In this document: in pieces, positions 27,476 through 37,708 of the stretch
Layout of the letters: each line of letters begins with the position of its first letter
Numbering within the stretch: position 1 is the stretch's first letter
DNA from: Hydrogenophaga sp040372165
GTDB taxonomy: Bacteria; Pseudomonadota; Gammaproteobacteria; Burkholderiales; Burkholderiaceae_C
DNA: 64,000 bases
Direction of reading: 5' to 3'
NCBI RefSeq assembly: GCF_040372165.1
Contig: NZ_BAABWG010000001.1
Span: 62,001-126,000 of the forward strand
Program-made: the position numbers and the translations under genes
The notes under the pieces: model-generated
Told to the model about the DNA's origin: nothing
The model's input: the letters and a program-made list of their open reading frames with translations, nothing else
Database searches by the model: none

Positions 27476-28627
27476 ATGGCCAGAGCTTATGCAAAGCACG
27501 CGTTGAACGGGTCTTCTTCGTCGGTGGAAGTGGCCATTCCCTTGCCTGCGTTGAAGGGGCGAGGCGTCTCGCACCGGCATGCCCATCGCTTCGAGCTTGA
27601 CGCCAGGTCGGCCTTCGACGACGGATGGGGCAGCCTCGATGAGACATGCCTGGCAGGCGACGATCGCCCACGGGTCGACACGGTGGTTACCTGGGAGACC
27701 GCCAGGTCTGCCATCACACGCAACCAGTCTCCTGACATTGGATTCAACCTTGGTCTCAATCCCTATAGGGGCTGTGAGCACGGCTGCAGCTATTGCTACG
27801 CCCGTCCCAGCCACAGCTACCTGGGCATGTCGCCCGGCCTGGACTTTGAGACGCGCTTGGTGGCCAAGCAGAACATCGCGGAAGTGCTGGCAGCGGAGTT
27901 GCAGCGTTCGGCTTACAGGCCCGACATGATCGCTCTGGGCACGGTGACGGATGCCTATCAGCCGGTGGAGCGCGAATTGAGGTTGACGCGCGGCGTCATG
28001 GAAGTGATGCACCGGAGTTCCCACCCAGTGGGTATCGTGACAAAAGGCAGCGGTGTCGAACGTGACCTGGACCTGCTGGCGCCCATGGCCGAGCAAGGTC
28101 TTTGCGCGGTGTATGTCACCATCACCACGCTCGATGCACGCCTGGCTCGCATTCTGGAGCCTCGTGCTGCCGCACCTCACCGGCGCCTGCGAACCATCCG
28201 CGCGCTGGCCGAAGCCGGTGTACCGGTGGGCGTGAGTGTTTCGCCCCAGATCCCCTTCATCAACGACGACATGGAGCAAGTCTTGCAGGCCGCTGCCGAG
28301 GCCGGCGCATCCCGTGCGTTCTATCAGGTTCTGCGCCTGCCATGGGAACTGGCGCCCATTTTCAGGCAGTGGCTGGAGCAGCATTACCCCGATCGTGCAG
28401 AACGTGTGATGTCGCGCATACAGGACATGCGGGGAGGGCAGGACTACGATGCCGATTTTTCCACTCGCATGAAGGGTTCCGGTGTCTGGTCAGATTTGTT
28501 GCGGCAACGCTTTCACAAGGCGTGTGCGCGACTGGGCATGAGTGCCCGGCAGAGCCAGACGCGGAGCGAACTCAATACCGCGCTTTTCAATCCGAAGAAC
28601 CTGGGGCGTCAAGCGCAACTGTTCTGA
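27476..28627 (+). CDS. PA0069-family radical SAM protein, probable SOS-regulated
   Basis: A 383-residue radical S-adenosylmethionine enzyme related to spore photoproduct lyase-like proteins. The cluster-binding motif CEHGCSYC gives cysteines C100, C104 and C107, followed by the usual downstream blocks IALGTVTDAYQPVERELRLTR and GIVTKGSGVERDLDLL, and VSVSPQIPFIND. The N-terminal LKGRGVSHRHAHRFE matches the PA0069 family. The ATG at 27476 has no clear ribosome-binding site and lies just after a LexA box, so the leader is very short; a downstream GTG near 27521 is an alternative. Reaction unknown; the regulation suggests a DNA-damage role. Confidence 0.9.
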   Translation: MARAYAKHALNGSSSSVEVAIPLPALKGRGVSHRHAHRFELDARSAFDDGWGSLDETCLAGDDRPRVDTVVTWETARSAITRNQSPDIGFNLGLNPYRGCEHGCSYCYARPSHSYLGMSPGLDFETRLVAKQNIAEVLAAELQRSAYRPDMIALGTVTDAYQPVERELRLTRGVMEVMHRSSHPVGIVTKGSGVERDLDLLAPMAEQGLCAVYVTITTLDARLARILEPRAAAPHRRLRTIRALAEAGVPVGVSVSPQIPFINDDMEQVLQAAAEAGASRAFYQVLRLPWELAPIFRQWLEQHYPDRAERVMSRIQDMRGGQDYDADFSTRMKGSGVWSDLLRQRFHKACARLGMSARQSQTRSELNTALFNPKNLGRQAQLF

Positions 28628-28720
28628 ATCTGCGTCAATCGGTGTTTTCTCGGGAAATTAGAATGATCGAGCGCTGGCAACAGTGCAGTCAATCAAAATA
28701 AAATTTGGGAGGAATCCAGG

Positions 28721-29581
28721 ATGCAACGCTTCTTGCATTTTTTTCGCGCGAGCCTGACTGTTGCTTGCGTTTCGCTTGTGGTCAACCTGGGGGTGGCTGA
28801 CCGCATTGCCCGTTCGGCAGGCATCGAGATGCAGATTCCTTTTACCTCTGCTTATGTCGCCAAGGACGGTGGGCCCACTTCACTGATGGAGGTCGTGCCT
28901 CCGTATCGGTTGTATATCGACGACCTGGGGCCGAAGAATTATTACTACACGAAGCGCGGCACAGGGGATGCCACGAAAGCCTGGGTGATCTATGAGGTCA
29001 CAGGGGTGACGATGGACGACAGCTCCATCGGCAATGTGGATCTCACTGTCTCCGTTTCCCACGATGAGGTGTCGATCGCGAAAAAAGAAATCCTCCGGTT
29101 TCTGGTCTTTGAAATGAAACCCAATCCTGTGAGGCTAGGCGGTGCCATGGAGTTTCAGAACTTCTTGTCACACCACCACAATCAATGGCTCTATCTGAAA
29201 GCCAGGGATATGCTGGGCGAGGCTGGCTACAAAACGTTTTATGACCGGTTGATAGAGCCTGGCGCGAATGTGCGCGCGCTGTTTGTGCGCGAGTACGAAT
29301 TGCATGTCGATCCGGAGACCGGAAAGCCTGTCGATGGACGGCTTGAGTTCCTGATCAACTTTCACAAGCCCGACAACTTTGTTCCACTCACCGTCAAAGT
29401 CGACGTGACGACCAACAAGGAAGATCTTGACCGCCTTTTCGACAGAGCTGAAGATGGGTCTTACAGCCACCGGGCGCATGAAACCGACCCTTGGTACAAG
29501 CGCTACAAGCCGGTACTCATCCTGATGCTGATCATCGGATCGTTTGTTGCGCTTCGCGCCGTCGTTGGGCGAACACGGTAG
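28721..29581 (+). CDS. Uncharacterised membrane-anchored protein with two terminal helices
   Basis: I do not recognise this 286-residue protein. It has an N-terminal hydrophobic helix (about 8-28), a large mainly beta-rich middle domain rich in aromatic and charged residues, and a C-terminal transmembrane helix (about 262-281, PVLILMLIIGSFVALRAVVG) with a short basic tail. The bulk is therefore probably periplasmic. A strong ribosome-binding site (GGGAGGAATCC) sets the ATG at 28721. The leader just upstream is AT-rich (AATCAAAATAAAATTT) and the gene has slightly lower GC than its neighbours, which could indicate recent acquisition. It is not clearly in an operon. Confidence 0.75.
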   Translation: MQRFLHFFRASLTVACVSLVVNLGVADRIARSAGIEMQIPFTSAYVAKDGGPTSLMEVVPPYRLYIDDLGPKNYYYTKRGTGDATKAWVIYEVTGVTMDDSSIGNVDLTVSVSHDEVSIAKKEILRFLVFEMKPNPVRLGGAMEFQNFLSHHHNQWLYLKARDMLGEAGYKTFYDRLIEPGANVRALFVREYELHVDPETGKPVDGRLEFLINFHKPDNFVPLTVKVDVTTNKEDLDRLFDRAEDGSYSHRAHETDPWYKRYKPVLILMLIIGSFVALRAVVGRTR

Positions 29582-29588
29582 CTTCTAT

Positions 29589-30089
29589 TCAGCCGGATCG
29601 GTCAGCGCGTTCGGTGAGGAGGCGCTCTGCCTCCTCCCGCCAGTGATGCAAGGCCTCGTAAAAGCCTTCCCACACGCAGCCATTGCAGCCGCGCTCGCAG
29701 CAGGTGGTGGGCTCTGGCGGCGGTGGGCGCAAGGTGGCGTCCAGGTCCACGATGCCCTTCTCGCGTTGCGCTCTGCCTCGCAGGTGGGCTATCAGGGCGT
29801 GTGCGGTGGCGAGGTCGGCAAGCGGCACCTGCATGACTGAATAGCGCTGAAATCTGGGCTGGACCTTGCCTTCGAAATCAGCAGTCTCGGCAAACATGCC
29901 TGCCGGCCTGACCCATAGCCCGAACTCGCCATACAGCGCGCGGTAGAGCACCATGGCCCGCAAGGTTTCGCTGCACCGCACGGTGTCGATCACCTCGTAC
30001 CAGCCACCCTTGTAATGGCGATACAGCCCGGTCTGAATTCCGGTCAGCTGGGGGAGGTCACTGTCTGAAGGAGGACGTGAGGTGGGCAT
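29589..30089 (-). CDS. DUF1653 plus oxidoreductase-like domain protein
   Basis: A 166-residue cytoplasmic protein with two small domains. Residues about 15-85 are DUF1653 (TGLYRHYKGGWYEVIDTVRCSE pattern, MVLYRALYGEFGLWVRP). The C-terminal part has the oxidoreductase-like motif CCERGCNGCVWEGFYEAL at about 128-145, with four cysteines that may bind metal. The ATG at 30089 lies seven bases after the thiDE stop, so it is probably the last gene of the thiamine operon; longer upstream starts are not needed. Function unknown. Confidence 0.82.
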   Translation of the reverse strand: MPTSRPPSDSDLPQLTGIQTGLYRHYKGGWYEVIDTVRCSETLRAMVLYRALYGEFGLWVRPAGMFAETADFEGKVQPRFQRYSVMQVPLADLATAHALIAHLRGRAQREKGIVDLDATLRPPPPEPTTCCERGCNGCVWEGFYEALHHWREEAERLLTERADRSG

Positions 30090-30096
30090 GCGTGCG

Positions 30097-31719
30097 CTAG
30101 TGGATTTCCGCGGAATGAGGTGACAGGGTGGGGTGTGGCAGAGGGGGCGCAGCACCCGGAGATGAGCTCGTGCAGCCCTGGTCCCATGCATGTCGCCAGG
30201 CGGGCAGCGACCGTGAAGGGTCCTCGCCAAGTCCCCTGACAACGCATCCCCCCTGAGCACCCGATGCAGCGATAGCGCGCATCTGGTCGGGCTCGAGCAC
30301 GCCGCCTATGCCTACCACAGGTGCCGGGGCCATGTAGGCCCACCAGGCCAGGTTTCTCAATCCTTGTGGCACCCAGGGCATGTCTTTGGTGGTGGTGGGC
30401 CATACAGGGCCACAGGCGATCAGCTCAGGACTGATGCTGGCTGCACGGCACAGTTCCCACAGGCTGTGAGAGCTGACACCTATCTGAACGCCGTGCGAGG
30501 CCCGGGCGGACTCCAGCGCCTGCCAGTCGTCGCGGGTGAGTGCAAGCAGGTCTTCCTGCCCCAGGTGGAGGGCCTTGGCGCCGCACGCCAGCGCAGTTCG
30601 CCAGTGGTCGTTGATGACCAGACAAGCGCTGCTTGTGCTGGCCGCAGCAATGGCGGACTCAATCTCATTCTTGAGCTGCTCCTGCCAGGAGGGGTCGTCC
30701 GCTGCCATGTCTGCCGGGCGCTTCATGCGCAGCTGAACCGTATGGGCGCCGTTTCTGACCTGCATGACGGCTTGGGCCTGCTCTGCCGTGCCAACGATAG
30801 CGTACAGGCCGGGCGATCGTGGCGAAGGTGCCGGCGGACGCCATGACTGGGGCATATCCTGCCCGATCGACAGCCGGGGCAGCAGGCCGCTGTCGGTACC
30901 GAAGCCGCCCCTGGCAATCACCGGGCCCGCACCCATGCCGACGGGTCGAGCATGGCGGATGGCGTGCATGGTCGCCATCTTGGCCAGCACGGCGGCATCG
31001 GCAGCCACAAACCCCATGGCCATGGCAGCGGCCACGGACGAGGCAAACGTGCAGCCTGTTCCGTGGTTGTGCGCGATGGCGCGGCGTCTGAGGTACAGCC
31101 AGCCTTTTGCGTGCGGTGTTTCGAGCCAGTCGCAGGCCAGGTCGGGTGACAGCTTTTCGTCGTCTCCCCCCGTCACGACGGCAGACTGCGCGCCTAACGC
31201 GCACAAATGCGCCGCCAGCTCCCGCGCACAGGCGTCTTCCGCCAGTCCAGTGAGTATCTGGGCTTCGCGGCGGGTTGGCGTGATCACGTCGCACAGAGGC
31301 ACGAGTGCCTCCCGGTAGGCACGAACGAGTGCATCGTCGGCCAGTGATGCCCCCGTGCTTGCACGCAGAACAGGGTCCACCACCAGCTTGACCGGGTGAT
31401 TTGAATGTCTGAACTTTTGTACCCAGTGGGCCACCCGGCGCGCATTCTCGGCGCTGCCGAGCATGCCTGTCTTGATGACAACAGGAAGCATGTCCTCGGC
31501 CAATGCCCGCAATTGCGCATCCAGCATGGCTGGCTCGGTGGCTTCAATCCGCTGGACGGCTTTGGTGCTTTGTGCGGTGACAGCCGCGACCACTGTGCAA
31601 GCGTGCACGCCAAAGGCGTCGGCTGCACGCTGATCGGCCGCCAGGCCTGCGCCGCCGCCACTGTCAATGCCGGCAATGCACCAGATCACAGGCGTCGGGA
31701 TGGAGGAGGGCTTCGTCAT
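30097..31719 (-). CDS. thiDE: Bifunctional HMP(-P) kinase / thiamine phosphate synthase (ThiD-ThiE fusion)
   Basis: A 540-residue fusion. The N-terminal 265 residues are the pyrimidine kinase ThiD (IAGIDSGGGAGLAADQ, DPVLRASTG, NHGTGCTFASSVAAAMA), which phosphorylates HMP-phosphate. From about residue 315 to 500 the ThiE domain couples the pyrimidine to the thiazole: GLYAIVGTAEQA, VQLRMKRP, INDHWRTALACGAKALHLGQEDL, GVSSHSLWEL and GPVWPTTTKDMPWVPQG. The ATG at 31719 is preceded by a good fit to family N-termini; an upstream start at 31779 would add 20 non-conserved residues. It lies downstream of thiG in the riboswitch-controlled operon. Confidence 0.94.
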   Translation of the reverse strand: MTKPSSIPTPVIWCIAGIDSGGGAGLAADQRAADAFGVHACTVVAAVTAQSTKAVQRIEATEPAMLDAQLRALAEDMLPVVIKTGMLGSAENARRVAHWVQKFRHSNHPVKLVVDPVLRASTGASLADDALVRAYREALVPLCDVITPTRREAQILTGLAEDACARELAAHLCALGAQSAVVTGGDDEKLSPDLACDWLETPHAKGWLYLRRRAIAHNHGTGCTFASSVAAAMAMGFVAADAAVLAKMATMHAIRHARPVGMGAGPVIARGGFGTDSGLLPRLSIGQDMPQSWRPPAPSPRSPGLYAIVGTAEQAQAVMQVRNGAHTVQLRMKRPADMAADDPSWQEQLKNEIESAIAAASTSSACLVINDHWRTALACGAKALHLGQEDLLALTRDDWQALESARASHGVQIGVSSHSLWELCRAASISPELIACGPVWPTTTKDMPWVPQGLRNLAWWAYMAPAPVVGIGGVLEPDQMRAIAASGAQGGCVVRGLGEDPSRSLPAWRHAWDQGCTSSSPGAAPPLPHPTLSPHSAEIH

Positions 31720-31791
31720 GGCAGTGAATGGTACAGCCAGATGCTGACGGCTTGTGCGTCCTCTCCGGCGTTCATTCAACCAGCCATTTGG

Positions 31792-32619
31792 TCAATCGAT
31801 CAGGAACGGCTGTCCACCGACGGGTGTGCTCGCCACAGCCATGTCTTGTGCGGCCATGACCCCCGCCTCGAATGCGGCGCGGCCTGCTCGAATGGCCAGG
31901 TCAAACGCACTTGCCATGCGAACCGGATCAACGGCCTGGCTGACGGCCGAGTTGAGCAACACCGCATCAAAGCCCAATTCCATGGCCTGGGCAGCGTGGC
32001 TGGGTGCGCCAATGCCGGCATCCACCACCAGCGGCACATCAGGTAAACGGGCTCGCAAGGTGCGAAGGGCAAACGGGTTGATCAGGCCCTGGCCCGAGCC
32101 GATGGGCGCCCCCCACGGCATGAGGACTTCACAGCCGACATCGAGCAGCCGCTGGCAGGTGATCAGGTCGTCGGTGCAGTAGGGAAAAACAGCAAAGCCG
32201 TCCTTGATCAGCTGCTCCGCCGCTTCCACCGTGCCCCAAGGGTCTGGCTGCAAGGTGTGTTCGTCCCCCACGACTTCGAGCTTGAGCCAATGGGTGCCGT
32301 ACAGCTCACGCGACATGTGGGCCAGTGTGATCGCCTCGCGGGCGGTGCGACAGCCGGCGGTGTTGGGCAGAAGGCGTGCCCCTTGCGACTTCATCGCTTG
32401 CTGAATGATGTGGATGAAACCGTTGTCACCGCCTTCGCTGCCTGCGAGGGAACGCTTGAGCCCCACGGTCACGACCTGTGTCTGGCAGGCAGCGATGCTG
32501 TCGGCCAAGGATTGGGGTGAAGGGTAGCCCGCGGTCCCCAGCAAGAAGCGCGATTGCAGTTCAATGCCATAGGGCGCCCAGCAGGACGGTCTTTGGGATG
32601 CGAAGGAAGTGGTGTTCAT
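31792..32619 (-). CDS. thiG: Thiazole synthase
   Basis: Builds the thiazole phosphate of thiamine from deoxyxylulose phosphate, dehydroglycine (from ThiO) and ThiS thiocarboxylate. The 275-residue TIM barrel shows FLLGTAGYPSPQSL, LPNTAGCRTAREAI, WLKLEVVGDEHTLQPD with the conserved lysine, VLMPWGAPIGSGQGL and VVDAGIGAPSHAAQAMELGFDAVLLN-type phosphate-binding loop. It lies between thiS and thiDE with short gaps of 24 and 72 bases. Confidence 0.95.
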   Translation of the reverse strand: MNTTSFASQRPSCWAPYGIELQSRFLLGTAGYPSPQSLADSIAACQTQVVTVGLKRSLAGSEGGDNGFIHIIQQAMKSQGARLLPNTAGCRTAREAITLAHMSRELYGTHWLKLEVVGDEHTLQPDPWGTVEAAEQLIKDGFAVFPYCTDDLITCQRLLDVGCEVLMPWGAPIGSGQGLINPFALRTLRARLPDVPLVVDAGIGAPSHAAQAMELGFDAVLLNSAVSQAVDPVRMASAFDLAIRAGRAAFEAGVMAAQDMAVASTPVGGQPFLID

Positions 32620-32643
32620 CTCGTCAATGTTGTGAACAGGGGG

Positions 32644-32865
32644 CTAGCCGCCGACGATGGCCTCAAAGGTCATGACCTGGTCGCCTGGTTGCACCCAGGT
32701 GCTTTCGCGGGCTTCACGCTGAACAAAGGCGCCGTTGATCGCAGTGGCCACCCGTTCGGGAAGAAACCCTTGCTTCGCCAGCACGGTGGCCAGGCTGATC
32801 TCGGGCGTCCATGGCAGGGATGAGCCGTTGAGTTGGAAGGTCGGCGCGGTGGGCATTTCAGGCAT
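32644..32865 (-). CDS. thiS: Sulfur carrier protein ThiS
   Basis: A 73-residue ubiquitin-like sulfur carrier ending in the required Gly-Gly (TFEAIVGG), whose C-terminus is converted to a thiocarboxylate as sulfur donor for ThiG. Other family features are VLAKQGFLPERVATAINGAFVQRE and WVQPGDQVMTFEA. The ATG at 32865 overlaps the thiO stop; a second in-frame ATG at 32856 is possible. Confidence 0.93.
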   Translation of the reverse strand: MPEMPTAPTFQLNGSSLPWTPEISLATVLAKQGFLPERVATAINGAFVQREARESTWVQPGDQVMTFEAIVGG

Positions 32866-33985
32866 GGGTGGGTTCCTGACGAGCGTGGGTGTCGAGTGAG
32901 GGCAGTGCTTGCTGTAAGGCGCGTTCTGCCAGGGCGGGCGCCAGCAACCAGCCGTGGCGGAAAAGACCATTGATTCGCAGCAAGCCGTCTTCGCATTGAA
33001 TGCGTGGCTCGTTGTCTGGCAGGGCGGGGCGCAAGTTGGACTCCATGTGGACAATGCGCGACTCGGCCAGTTCTGGCAGAACACTGTGTGCCGCGGCCAT
33101 CAGTTCCACGGCCGTGCGCAAGCTGACAGGCGAGCGGTCTTCGCTTTCAATCTCGCTGGCCCCGACCACGATGAGGTCACCAGGTCTGGGCACGATGTAA
33201 ACGCGATGGCGTGGGTGAAGCAGCCGGATGGGTCGCTGCAGCCGCACACCCGGCGCGTGCAGCCAGATCACCTCGCCGCGCACGCCGCGCAGGGCCAGTT
33301 CTGGCCTGGCGCCCAGGCCGCGCACGTCGATCGCCACGTCAAACGAATGTTCTTCGCCTGTAACCATGCGCACAGTGCGCGGCCCGACTGCTGCCGCCGA
33401 ATGCTGCCATTGCCAGTTCACGTTGTGGGCTGTCTGTGCCAAAGTCACCAGCATGTCCCGGCTCATCACTTGTGCTTCGCCCGGGAGATGCCAGGCGTGC
33501 AGACCGGGCGCCACGGCGGGTTCGAGCTTGTGCAATGCCTCGCGGTTGAGTGGCTCTGGCGAGGGGAAGCTTGCTGTTTCTTCAGGGGCTGCTTCCAGTC
33601 GCGCCAACACGCGTCGCGCGGCGCCCAGGTCGGCGCCGTGCGCCACCATGAGGCTCCCTTCCTGAACAAACAGGCGCGGCTCAAACCCTCCTGCGTGGAG
33701 GGTGTCGGCCACCTCTTTCCAGAGCGCGATGGACCGCCAGCCCAGCCGCGCGATGGCAGGCCCGGCATTGTCCAGCTCGGCCAGCGGGCTGAGCATGCCG
33801 GCGGCGGTGAAACCGGCGGCATGCTCAGCGCGGCCATTGATTGCGCCTGTACGAGGGGCTTCAGGCCCACTGGCCGGGTCAAACACCGTCACCTGGTGAC
33901 CGGCGCGCGACAACTGCCAGGCCAGCAAGCGGCCGAGCACGCCTGCGCCGGCAATGCCAATGCTCAGGGGGCCAGCTTGTGCCAT
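32858..33985 (-). CDS. thiO: Glycine oxidase-type FAD oxidoreductase ThiO
   Basis: Oxidises glycine to the imine needed for thiazole formation, using FAD in the cytoplasm. The 375-residue DAO-family protein has an N-terminal Rossmann motif (IGIAGAGVLGRLLAWQL), the substrate-domain segment AAGMLSPLAELD, the second FAD region DVRGLGARPELALRGVRGE, and the C-terminal signature NLRPALPDNEP with GLFRHGWLLAPA. I chose ATG 33985, four bases after the thiC stop; an upstream frame that overlaps thiC has no FAD-protein similarity. Confidence 0.93.
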   Translation of the reverse strand: MAQAGPLSIGIAGAGVLGRLLAWQLSRAGHQVTVFDPASGPEAPRTGAINGRAEHAAGFTAAGMLSPLAELDNAGPAIARLGWRSIALWKEVADTLHAGGFEPRLFVQEGSLMVAHGADLGAARRVLARLEAAPEETASFPSPEPLNREALHKLEPAVAPGLHAWHLPGEAQVMSRDMLVTLAQTAHNVNWQWQHSAAAVGPRTVRMVTGEEHSFDVAIDVRGLGARPELALRGVRGEVIWLHAPGVRLQRPIRLLHPRHRVYIVPRPGDLIVVGASEIESEDRSPVSLRTAVELMAAAHSVLPELAESRIVHMESNLRPALPDNEPRIQCEDGLLRINGLFRHGWLLAPALAERALQQALPSLDTHARQEPTHA

Positions 33986-33989
33986 CGCC

Positions 33990-35900
<1,911 letters not shown>

Positions 35901-36136
35901 GTCGGCGGTCTCCTGTTCCGTGCTGTGCCCGCCGTGCAAACAACGGGCGTAAAAAAAGCTGTTGCGATAAACCAATCGAACAGCTCCGGAGGACCGCCGT
36001 GATGGGTGGAGAGTGTCTTGGGTCCAGGCTCTGGTGCGGACGGACAGTGAGGTTCGCAGATGCGAAGCAAGGTGCAATCACCGGTCTTTGTCCGCCATCA
36101 GAGTTCGGGGCCAAACCTCCCGCCTCATCAAGGCAT

Positions 36137-36262
36137 GCGCTCTTCTTTCGCCGGTATTAGCCGGATCAAGTTCACGGGTTCGGTGTGATCACCATCTCAG
36201 CGCCAGACCAGACTCTCGCAGGTTTTTTCCTGGAAGAAGCGGGCCCTTGCACCCCGGAGCAA
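36137..36262 (-). promoter_or_regulatory. TPP riboswitch (THI element) controlling the thi operon
   Basis: Read on the minus strand, the conserved TPP aptamer blocks appear in order: the 5' block CCGGGGTGC, then CTGAGATGGTGATCAC, then GAACCCGTGAACTTGATC, and CCGGCTAATACCGGCGAAAG. The optional P3 region between the 5' block and CTGAGA is enlarged to about 50 bases and includes a CCAGG/CCTGG-type hairpin. It lies 237 bases upstream of the thiC start, immediately after the predicted transcription start, so thiamine pyrophosphate should repress the operon. Confidence 0.93.
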
Positions 36263-36268
36263 GCCGCC

Positions 36269-36297
36269 AGTGTAGCGGCATTCGTCATGGATGTGAA
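36269..36297 (-). promoter_or_regulatory. Sigma70-type promoter of the thi operon
   Basis: On the minus strand a -35 hexamer TTCACA (36297-36292) and a -10 hexamer TACACT (36274-36269) are separated by exactly 17 bases. The expected start near 36262 coincides with the 5' end of the TPP riboswitch. The stretch from 36298 to 36510 on the other side shows no further gene. Confidence 0.7.
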
Positions 36298-36510
36298 CTC
36301 CGGGGTATGGCATGGGACCTGTTTGGCTCGGGTTGACCCGTCGCAACAAACCCTTGATCAGCGTGAATTCCTACTGTGAAAAACGCAACCTGAATGGCGC
36401 AGTGTCAGCCGCGCAAAGCGCAATGACCGCTACGCTCTTTCATATGGCTCGCGCCAAAAGTGCCGGCCTCGATTCAGCGAAATCCACCATTTCCAAGTCA
36501 GGGTAATCCA

Positions 36511-37665
36511 ATGAAAAAGTCCAAAGTCCCTTCAGCCCTTAGCAGGCGCTCTTTCGCCGGCTGGATGGCCGCCTCAGCGCTGGGTGCGCCCGCCATCGTC
36601 AGTGCACAGTCCTCCAATCGCATCGTTCTGGGTCAGTCGGCAGCGTTCACGGGTCCGGCCGCTCAGCTGGGCATTCAGTTCAATGCTGGCGCCACGCTGT
36701 TTTTTGATCAGGTCAATGCGCAAGGTGGCGTCAACGGGCAGAAGATCAGCATCGCCCGGCTCGATGATGGCTACGAGCCTGACCGGTGCGCCGCCAACAC
36801 CGAGCGCCTGATCAAGGACGACGTGTTTGCATTGTTTGGCTACATTGGTACGCCGACCAGCCTGGCCGCCATGCCCATTCTCACCAAGGCCCAGGTGCCG
36901 TTTATTGCGCCGTTCACAGGGGCCATGGGGTTGCGCGACCCGTTCAACCGCCTGGCATTCCACATGAGAGCTTCATACAACGACGAGACCGAGCTCATCG
37001 TTCGACAGTTGACCCATCTGGGCCTGAACAAGGTGGCCGTGTTTCACCAGAACGACTCGTATGGCAAGGCAGGCCTGGACGGCGTGACCAAGGCCCTGGC
37101 TGACCGAAAGCTCAAGCCTGTTGCAACAGGAACCGTCGAGCGCAACTCGGTGGATGTGGCGGCCGCCGTGAAGGACATCGTTGCATCCAAGCCCAATGCG
37201 GTGGTGCAGATCAGTGCATACAAATCCTGTGCAGCTTTCATTCGCGAAGCGAGAAAGGCTGGCTACGGTGGCACGTTCTACAACGTGTCTTTTGTGGGTG
37301 CGCAGGCACTCTCGGATGAGCTTGGCAAAGAGGCGGCCGGCATTGTCGTGACGCAGGTCGTGCCATCGCCCTTCAGTGCCTCGAAGGCCATCAGCCGAGA
37401 TTTCCACGCCGCCATTGCAAAGTCTGGCGGAAAGGTGCAGGCCAACTACTCCAGCATGGAAGGGTTCATGGCCGCACGGCTGTTTGTGGAGGGCCTGAAG
37501 AAAGCAGGGGGACGTCCGACGCGAGAGTCCCTGATTGCCGGACTGGAGGCATTGCAGACCTTCTCGCTGGGCGGCTTCAACATGTCGTTCGACAGCTCGG
37601 ACCATGTGGCCACCAACTTTGTCGAGGTCTCCATGCTGACCGGGGATGGGCGAGTCCGGGTCTGA
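36511..37665 (+). CDS. Orphan ABC substrate-binding protein, branched-chain amino acid type, Tat-exported
   Basis: A 384-residue periplasmic type I binding protein. The N-terminus has a twin-arginine signal (LSRRSFAGWMAASALGAPAI, cleavage after VSAQ region), followed by the LivJ/Leu-Ile-Val-binding fold: IVLGQSAAFTGPAAQLG, LDDGYEPDRCAANTERLI, ALFGYIGTPTSLAAMP, VAVFHQNDSYGKAGLDG and YSSMEGFMAARLFVEGL. The ATG at 36511 gives the signal peptide directly. No permease or ATPase gene is adjacent, so its transporter must be elsewhere. Ligand unknown; such orphans are frequent in Burkholderiales. Confidence 0.9.
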   Translation: MKKSKVPSALSRRSFAGWMAASALGAPAIVSAQSSNRIVLGQSAAFTGPAAQLGIQFNAGATLFFDQVNAQGGVNGQKISIARLDDGYEPDRCAANTERLIKDDVFALFGYIGTPTSLAAMPILTKAQVPFIAPFTGAMGLRDPFNRLAFHMRASYNDETELIVRQLTHLGLNKVAVFHQNDSYGKAGLDGVTKALADRKLKPVATGTVERNSVDVAAAVKDIVASKPNAVVQISAYKSCAAFIREARKAGYGGTFYNVSFVGAQALSDELGKEAAGIVVTQVVPSPFSASKAISRDFHAAIAKSGGKVQANYSSMEGFMAARLFVEGLKKAGGRPTRESLIAGLEALQTFSLGGFNMSFDSSDHVATNFVEVSMLTGDGRVRV

Positions 37666-37708
37666 TGAATGCGTCGACCCGCTTCTGATGCGGGCCGACT
37701 TCCCTGGC

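Noticed and set aside
37678..37695. CCCGC/GCGGG hairpin after the orphan binding protein gene as terminator
   Set aside because: Stem of five pairs with no T run.
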